In this document: positions 58,786 through 64,000 of the stretch, piece by piece
Layout: each line of letters starts with the position of its first letter
Position numbering within the stretch: position 1 is the stretch's first letter
From: an uncultured Lachnospiraceae bacterium
GTDB taxonomy: Bacteria > Bacillota > Clostridia > Lachnospirales > Lachnospiraceae
Assembly: GCA_910587155.1 (NCBI GenBank)
Contig: CAJULA010000019.1
Span: 1-64,000 of the forward strand
DNA: 64,000 nucleotides
Direction: 5' to 3'
Notes under the pieces: model-generated
Seen by the model: only the letters and a program-made list of their open reading frames with translations
Database searches by the model: none
What the model was told of the DNA's origin: nothing
Translations under genes and position numbers: made by a program

Positions 58786-61440
58786 ATGAAATTAAGTGGA
58801 CTGAGTGAGCAGGAGGTGCTTGCCTCGCGGGAGAAATATGGTTCCAATGCCATACCGGAATCGGAACCGACGACTTTCCTCGAGGCATTCAAGGAGACAT
58901 TCGGCGATCCCATGATCAAAATCCTGCTTGTGATCGCAGCGATCATGATCGGTATGTTCTTTGTAGGCTATGCGCAGATTTATGAGCCGGTGGGAACCAT
59001 AGTGGCAGTGCTGATCGTGGCTTTTGTTTCGGCAAAAACCAGCGTGGCCAGCGATACCAAATACCGGCAGTTAAAGGACAGCACAAAGAAGGATACCTGT
59101 AAGGCGTACAGGGACGGTCAGATTACAGTGATCGAAGTGGATGATGTGGTAGTGGGCGATCGGATCCTGCTGCAGTCCGGAGACAAGATTCCGGCAGACG
59201 GTATTTTAGTGGACGGTGATCTGCGTGTGGACAACTCCGCGCTCAACGGTGAGGCGGAAGAATGTAAAAAATTTGCCGCACACGATGGCGCCGAGCTGCC
59301 GGATAATATCACCGGTGATACCTTTGTGGACCGACATTCCCTGTTTCGCGGCGCGGTCGTCTTTGACGGAGAAGGCGTGCTGGATGTCCGCAAAGTGGGC
59401 CTTGGCACGATGATGGGTAAGATGGCCGAGGAAATGCAGGAGGATGAGCCGGACTCGCCGTTAAAGGTCAAACTGTCAAAGCTGGCAGGGCAGATTTCCA
59501 CCTTTGGCTATATCGGCGCCGTGGTGATCGCAGTCCTCTATCTTGTCTTTTTCGTTATGCGTGCCGGCGGTGTGGACGGTTATCTGGCACTTGGATGGAG
59601 TCAGATCATCAAAGACGTGGTGGAAGCCGTATCACTGGCGATTGTGATTATCGTCTGCGCCGTGCCCGAGGGTCTGCCGCTGATGATCTCACTGGTGCTG
59701 ATGCAGAATACAAGCAAGATGCTGGATCACAATGTGCTGGTGCGTAAGGCGGAGGGAATTGAGACGGCCGGTTCTCTGAATATTCTGTTCAGTGATAAGA
59801 CAGGAACAATCACCAAGGGCATGCTGGAAGTTGTGGAATTTTTTACGGCCGGGGGAGAGACCATTCCGCTGCCGGAGCTGAAAAATCATGCCAAAATAAA
59901 AGAACTGCTCAGCCTTGCCATCGGAAAAAACACTGCGTCTCTCTTTGACAGCAGTCACCGGGTTATCGGCGGCAATGCCACTGACCAGGCGCTGATGAAG
60001 TTTTTGGGGGAAGAGGCCTACCAGGAACTGGCGGCGGACAGTGCGCGGGTGGTCAGTGCTTCGCAGGGCTTTAATTCCGCCAATAAATTCAGTCAGGCCA
60101 GAATCGACAGCATGGGAATGACATTTTATAAAGGGGCGCCGGAACGCCTGCTTGCGAAAGCCGCAAAGGCACTGGATGCGGGCGGCAATGAGGTCAGCCT
60201 GAACCTCGATGCGCTGAATCAGAAGATCAATGAGCTGGCTTCCAGAGCGATGCGTGTTCTGGCTTTTGGTTATTCCCGGAAAGGTCTGACGGCAGATCAG
60301 ATCAATGATGATGTGGTACTGATCGGTCTGGCGGCGATCCGCGATGATGTGCGTCCGGAGGCAAGAGATGCCATCCGGGAGGTACAGGAAGCCGGGATTC
60401 AGGTAGTGATGATCACCGGAGACCGGCTGGAGACGGCCGTTTCCATCGCCAGAGATGCGGGCCTGATCCGGGAGGAAGCGGACAGGGCACTGACTTCCGC
60501 CGATTTAAATGCCATGAGCGATGAAGAAGTGAAAAAAATCATCCCCAGCATCAGAGTGATTGCAAGAGCACTGCCCACCGATAAATCGCGTATGGTCAGA
60601 CTCTGCCAGGAAATGAACCTGGTGGTGGGTATGACCGGAGACGGGGTGAATGATTCTCCCGCACTCAAACGCGCCGATGTGGGATTTGCCATGGGCAGCG
60701 GCACCGAAGCAGCCAAAGAAGCGGGCAAGATCGTCATTCTGGACGATAACTTCAAATCCATCAAAGATGCCATCTGGTATGGCAGAACCATTTACCATAA
60801 TATCCTGAAATTCTGCAAATTCCAGCTTGTCATCAACGTGGCTGCCGTCGTGGTCAGTGCCATTGCGCCGTTTTTTGGTGTGGAGGAACCGCTGAAGGTA
60901 ACGCACCTTCTGTTTGTCAATCTGGTCATGGATGGTCTGGGGGCCATTATGCTGGGCAATGAGCCTGCGCTGTCGGAGTATATGCGGGAGAAGCCCAGAA
61001 GAAGAGACGAAAGTATTGTCAGCAAAAAGATGATGGCGCAGATATTGACGATGGGCATCTGGCTGACGGTGATCAGTTTCGTGTACCTGAAGCATCCGTT
61101 CTTTCAGGGGCTGTTTGCCAATGAAGCCCAGCATATGACGGGATATTTTGTATTATTTATTGTCAGCGCGCTGTTTAATGGCTTTAACGTGAGGGATGAC
61201 AGGTTCGGTATTTTTAAAGGGCTGGATGAGAATACGGGCTTTCTGAAGGTGTTGCTGATCATCGTGCTCGTACAGGCAGCGATTGTCAACGCGCCGCTGA
61301 TCCCGCTTTCCGTCTTTACATGGATTGGAAATATGTTCAGCTGTGTGCCTTTTGGCATCACGGGCTGGGTGGTTGTGATTCTTCTTGGCTTTACCATGAT
61401 TCCGGTAGATATGATCCGCAAGTGCGTGGTCAGCAGATAA
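58786..61440 (+). CDS. Calcium-translocating P-type ATPase (PMCA type)
   Basis: 884 residues. P2-type ATPase: phosphorylation site DKTGT (Asp337), PEGLP in helix M4 (CAVPEGLPLMISLVL), TGES-like element ALNGEAEEC and hinge TGDGVNDSPALK. The C-terminal membrane part and VNLVMDG element match Ca2+ pumps. It should export Ca2+ from the cytosol, consistent with calcium-binding TerD products just upstream. ATG 58786 follows GGAGGAG. The end of the operon; no terminator is obvious in 61441-61569. Confidence 0.93.
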   Translation: MKLSGLSEQEVLASREKYGSNAIPESEPTTFLEAFKETFGDPMIKILLVIAAIMIGMFFVGYAQIYEPVGTIVAVLIVAFVSAKTSVASDTKYRQLKDSTKKDTCKAYRDGQITVIEVDDVVVGDRILLQSGDKIPADGILVDGDLRVDNSALNGEAEECKKFAAHDGAELPDNITGDTFVDRHSLFRGAVVFDGEGVLDVRKVGLGTMMGKMAEEMQEDEPDSPLKVKLSKLAGQISTFGYIGAVVIAVLYLVFFVMRAGGVDGYLALGWSQIIKDVVEAVSLAIVIIVCAVPEGLPLMISLVLMQNTSKMLDHNVLVRKAEGIETAGSLNILFSDKTGTITKGMLEVVEFFTAGGETIPLPELKNHAKIKELLSLAIGKNTASLFDSSHRVIGGNATDQALMKFLGEEAYQELAADSARVVSASQGFNSANKFSQARIDSMGMTFYKGAPERLLAKAAKALDAGGNEVSLNLDALNQKINELASRAMRVLAFGYSRKGLTADQINDDVVLIGLAAIRDDVRPEARDAIREVQEAGIQVVMITGDRLETAVSIARDAGLIREEADRALTSADLNAMSDEEVKKIIPSIRVIARALPTDKSRMVRLCQEMNLVVGMTGDGVNDSPALKRADVGFAMGSGTEAAKEAGKIVILDDNFKSIKDAIWYGRTIYHNILKFCKFQLVINVAAVVVSAIAPFFGVEEPLKVTHLLFVNLVMDGLGAIMLGNEPALSEYMREKPRRRDESIVSKKMMAQILTMGIWLTVISFVYLKHPFFQGLFANEAQHMTGYFVLFIVSALFNGFNVRDDRFGIFKGLDENTGFLKVLLIIVLVQAAIVNAPLIPLSVFTWIGNMFSCVPFGITGWVVVILLGFTMIPVDMIRKCVVSR

Positions 61441-61569
61441 CGGCAGAAAGTATGTGGCGGTACAGGAGTCCGGTCACGTTTAAAAACGGAGGAAAAACAA
61501 AACGCTGTGCGCAGAAGGCTGCATGGCGTTTTTCCTGTCTGTGGCACTGATAACAGGAGGTATGAAAAA

Positions 61570-64000
61570 ATGGGATTTTCCTATACGAAGGAACAGCAGC
61601 AGGTCATTGACAGCAGAGGGTGTAATCTGCTCGTTTCTGCCGCCGCCGGCAGCGGAAAGACAGCAGTGCTGGTGGAGCGCATTGTGAAAATGGTCAGTGA
61701 CAAAGCAAGGCCGGTGGACATTGACCGGCTGCTGATCGTCACCTTTACCAATGCGGCGGCGGCGCAGATGAGAGAGCGGATCAGCGATGTGCTTTCCCGG
61801 CGGCTGGAAGAAGAGCCGGATAATTCCCATCTGCAGCGTCAGCTTACCCTGCTGCACAATGCCAGAATTACGACCATTGACAGTTTCTGCCTGTTTGTGA
61901 TCCGGAATAATTTCAATGATATCGGTCTCGACCCCGGATTCCGTGTGGCGGATGAAGGGGAACTGAAACTGCTGCGGGGAGATGTGATGGCCGAACTGAC
62001 AGAGGATCATTTTGCCGGGGAAGATGAAGAGTTTCTGCAGTGTGTGGAGAGCTTTGGTCAAAATGGCGATGAAAAGCCGCTGACAGAGCATATCCAGCGG
62101 CTGTATGATTTTTCCCGCAGTCATCCATTTCCAAAGCGGTGGCTGCGGGAGGCGGCCGAAAGCTATGTCCCGGAGAGCGAAGGCAGACAGGAGAATGACT
62201 GGCTGATGTTTGCTGCGGCAGATCTGAAACGGCTGCTACATGCCTGCATTCTTTGCCTTGAGGAGGCAATCTCGGTCTGTGAGCAGTCGGATGGCCCCTA
62301 TATGTACCTGCCGCTTTTAGAGGCAGAGCGGGATATGCTGCGGGCGGGATTGGAAATGGAAACCTTTGCGGAATATGAAAAATACTTTTCCGGCATGGCT
62401 TTCGGACGGCTGCCATCCAAAAAGGATGCCGGTGTTTCATCAGAAAAGCGGGAATTGGTAAAGGGGATGCGCACGCGGGTGAAAGAAGCACTGGAGAAGG
62501 CCGCCGGGAGGTATTTTTTCCTGCCTATGGAGCAGGCACTCGCCGATATGGAACAAAGCGCTGCCGTGGTCAGGAAGCTTGTAGAACTGACACTGGAATT
62601 CGGAGAGCGGCTCGCCGGGGCAAAACAGAAAAAAAATGTGGTGGATTTCGGCGATATCGAGCATTATGCTTTGCAGATCATGCTGGAAGAGACAAAAGAC
62701 GGGTATCAGCCGACAAAGGCTGCCAGAGAATACAGAAACTTTTTTCATGAAATTATGATCGATGAGTATCAGGACAGTAATCTGGTGCAGGAATTTCTGC
62801 TGCAGAGTATTTCCGGCGAGGACGAGGGCAGATATAATCGTTTTATGGTGGGGGATGTGAAGCAGAGTATTTATAAATTCCGTCTGGCAAGACCGGAGAT
62901 CTTCATGGAAAAAATGGAGCGGTATACTGTGGACGGGAAGGAACGCAAGATCAGCCTGCATCAGAATTTCCGCAGCCGCCGGGAAGTGACCGATGCGGTC
63001 AATTATGTGTTTTCCAGGATTATGGGAAAGGAATTGGGCGGTATCCCCTACGATGAGGAAGCGGCGCTGTATCCCGGGGCAACTTATCCCGAATACGAAG
63101 GCGCCGGAGCGGAACTGCTGCTGCTGGCCAGGGATGAGGAGGATAAGGCATCCGCGGCGCAGCAGGAGGCGGTACTGATCGCGGAGCGCATCCGCCGCCT
63201 GAAAGAGAGCCATCAGGTACTGGACGAGGAAAACGGCGGTATGCGGCCTGTCCGCTATGGCGATATCGCTGTGCTTCTGCGCAGCAGCACAGGCTTTGAG
63301 GAAGTGCTGCCCGCGGTGCTGAGACGATATGGAATCCCGGCCCACACCGCCTCCTCTACAGGCTATTTTTCATCGGAGGAAATACGGGTCATGCTGCATT
63401 TTCTGCGGGTACTGGACAATCCGATGCAGGATATTCCGCTGTTCGGTGTGATGCATTCTCTGATCGGCGCCTTTACAGACAGCGATATTGCCTGGCTGCG
63501 CGCAAAAAGTGAGGATGTCTCTCTCTACGAGGCACTGCAGAAAGCAGTCGCCCCGGGATATGAAGAGACGTCTGCTGAGGGAAAGGAAAAAGCCGCAAAG
63601 CCAGGCGGAGGCGACATGCCAGAGGAATTGATCCGAAAGGCCAGACGCCTGCTGGATCTGATAGACAGATACCGGGAAAAGACCGTGTATGAACCGGTGA
63701 AACAGCTTCTGCGGGAGATTCTGGCAGAAACGGGTTATATGCAGTATATGACTGCTTATCCCGAAGGGCACACCCGCCGCGCCAACCTGGAAATGCTGCT
63801 TTTGCGGGCGGCGGCTTTTGAAAAGACGGGGAGCCATGGTCTGTTTGCCTTTATCCGCTACATGGAACAGTTGGAGAAATATGAGGTGGATTACGGGGAA
63901 GCAGGGACGGTGGACGAACATGCGGATGTAGTACGGATCATGAGTATACATAAAAGCAAGGGGCTGGAATTTCCGGTCTGTATCGTAGCCGGTCTGGCAA
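61570..64000 (+). CDS. addA: ATP-dependent helicase/nuclease AddA (3' end cut by window)
   Basis: Open to the window edge; 810 codons of an expected about 1200. UvrD-like helicase: Walker A SAAAGSGKTAVLVERI (about residue 22-37), ITTIDSFCL, motif II IDEYQDSN, motif III VGDVKQSIYKFRLARPEIF and motif SIHKSKGLEFPVCIV. The C-terminal nuclease domain is outside the window. With AddB it processes double-strand breaks for recombination. ATG 61570 has AGGAGG 7 to 12 bases upstream; an overlapping ATG at 61562 is in another frame. AddB does not precede it, unlike the common addB-addA order. Confidence 0.93.
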   Translation, partial: MGFSYTKEQQQVIDSRGCNLLVSAAAGSGKTAVLVERIVKMVSDKARPVDIDRLLIVTFTNAAAAQMRERISDVLSRRLEEEPDNSHLQRQLTLLHNARITTIDSFCLFVIRNNFNDIGLDPGFRVADEGELKLLRGDVMAELTEDHFAGEDEEFLQCVESFGQNGDEKPLTEHIQRLYDFSRSHPFPKRWLREAAESYVPESEGRQENDWLMFAAADLKRLLHACILCLEEAISVCEQSDGPYMYLPLLEAERDMLRAGLEMETFAEYEKYFSGMAFGRLPSKKDAGVSSEKRELVKGMRTRVKEALEKAAGRYFFLPMEQALADMEQSAAVVRKLVELTLEFGERLAGAKQKKNVVDFGDIEHYALQIMLEETKDGYQPTKAAREYRNFFHEIMIDEYQDSNLVQEFLLQSISGEDEGRYNRFMVGDVKQSIYKFRLARPEIFMEKMERYTVDGKERKISLHQNFRSRREVTDAVNYVFSRIMGKELGGIPYDEEAALYPGATYPEYEGAGAELLLLARDEEDKASAAQQEAVLIAERIRRLKESHQVLDEENGGMRPVRYGDIAVLLRSSTGFEEVLPAVLRRYGIPAHTASSTGYFSSEEIRVMLHFLRVLDNPMQDIPLFGVMHSLIGAFTDSDIAWLRAKSEDVSLYEALQKAVAPGYEETSAEGKEKAAKPGGGDMPEELIRKARRLLDLIDRYREKTVYEPVKQLLREILAETGYMQYMTAYPEGHTRRANLEMLLLRAAAFEKTGSHGLFAFIRYMEQLEKYEVDYGEAGTVDEHADVVRIMSIHKSKGLEFPVCIVAGLA

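Noticed and set aside
61441..61569. addB hidden between the P-type ATPase and addA
   Set aside because: Only 129 bases with no long frame.

Overview
The window is a chromosomal segment of a Gram-positive anaerobe of the class Clostridia, most likely a butyrate-forming member of the Lachnospiraceae. This rests on the spc/alpha ribosomal gene order (adk, map, a KOW protein, infA, rpmJ, rpsM, rpsK, rpsD, rpoA, rplQ, then ecfA1, ecfA2, ecfT, truA, rplM, rpsI), a complete thl-crt-hbd-bcd-etfB-etfA cluster, strong Shine-Dalgarno sites and many TTGACA/TATAAT promoters with 17-base spacers. Both ends are cut: adk lacks its first codons and addA runs off the right edge. All calls come from reading the sequence; no database search was run.

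Region by region: 1-5900 is the translation/transcription core, with unusual repeats around infA. 5900-8740 is an accessory insert (regulator with twin palindromes, decayed gene, M15 peptidase) that separates rplQ from ecfA1. 8740-13275 holds the ECF vitamin-transporter module, truA, rplM and rpsI. 13390-16460 is an AT-rich island of mostly broken toxin-like genes: a MazF-like gene split by UGA, the 5' end of a ToxN-like gene behind a terminator, a group II intron remnant with a deleted reverse transcriptase, the 3' end of a zeta-toxin gene, and a DUF4160/DUF2442 pair. 16500-27050 carries surface and housekeeping genes (49-codon ORF, 5'-nucleotidase, two MATE pumps, SDR reductase, thioredoxin reductase, NlpC/P60 hydrolase, Hpf, M23 peptidase).

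27080-32180 is a sugar cassette (ROK regulator, GH31 glycosidase, nitrilase-family hydrolase) bracketed by two diverged copies of the 3' end of the M23 gene. 32220-39090 has a lipoprotein and the butyryl-CoA operon. 39210-41420 encodes a two-gene RNA repair unit (Rnl2-like ligase plus HD-Pnk end-healing enzyme).

41430-61440 is dominated by a tellurium-resistance (Ter)-type stress system in two blocks. The first is GH13 glucosidase - phosphoribosyltransferase - StiP/PELOTA protein with a convergent CitE/HpcH-like lyase. The second is a plus-strand run of trypsin-like protease, rhomboid protease, YceG-like protein, TelA, three TerD paralogues and a Ca2+ P-type ATPase. An antiparallel FtsX-type ABC transporter, one subunit of which carries an N-terminal XRE DNA-binding domain, lies between them. 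The least familiar parts are the protease whose N-terminal half resembles YceG, and the closeness of the RNA repair pair to the Ter biosynthetic genes.
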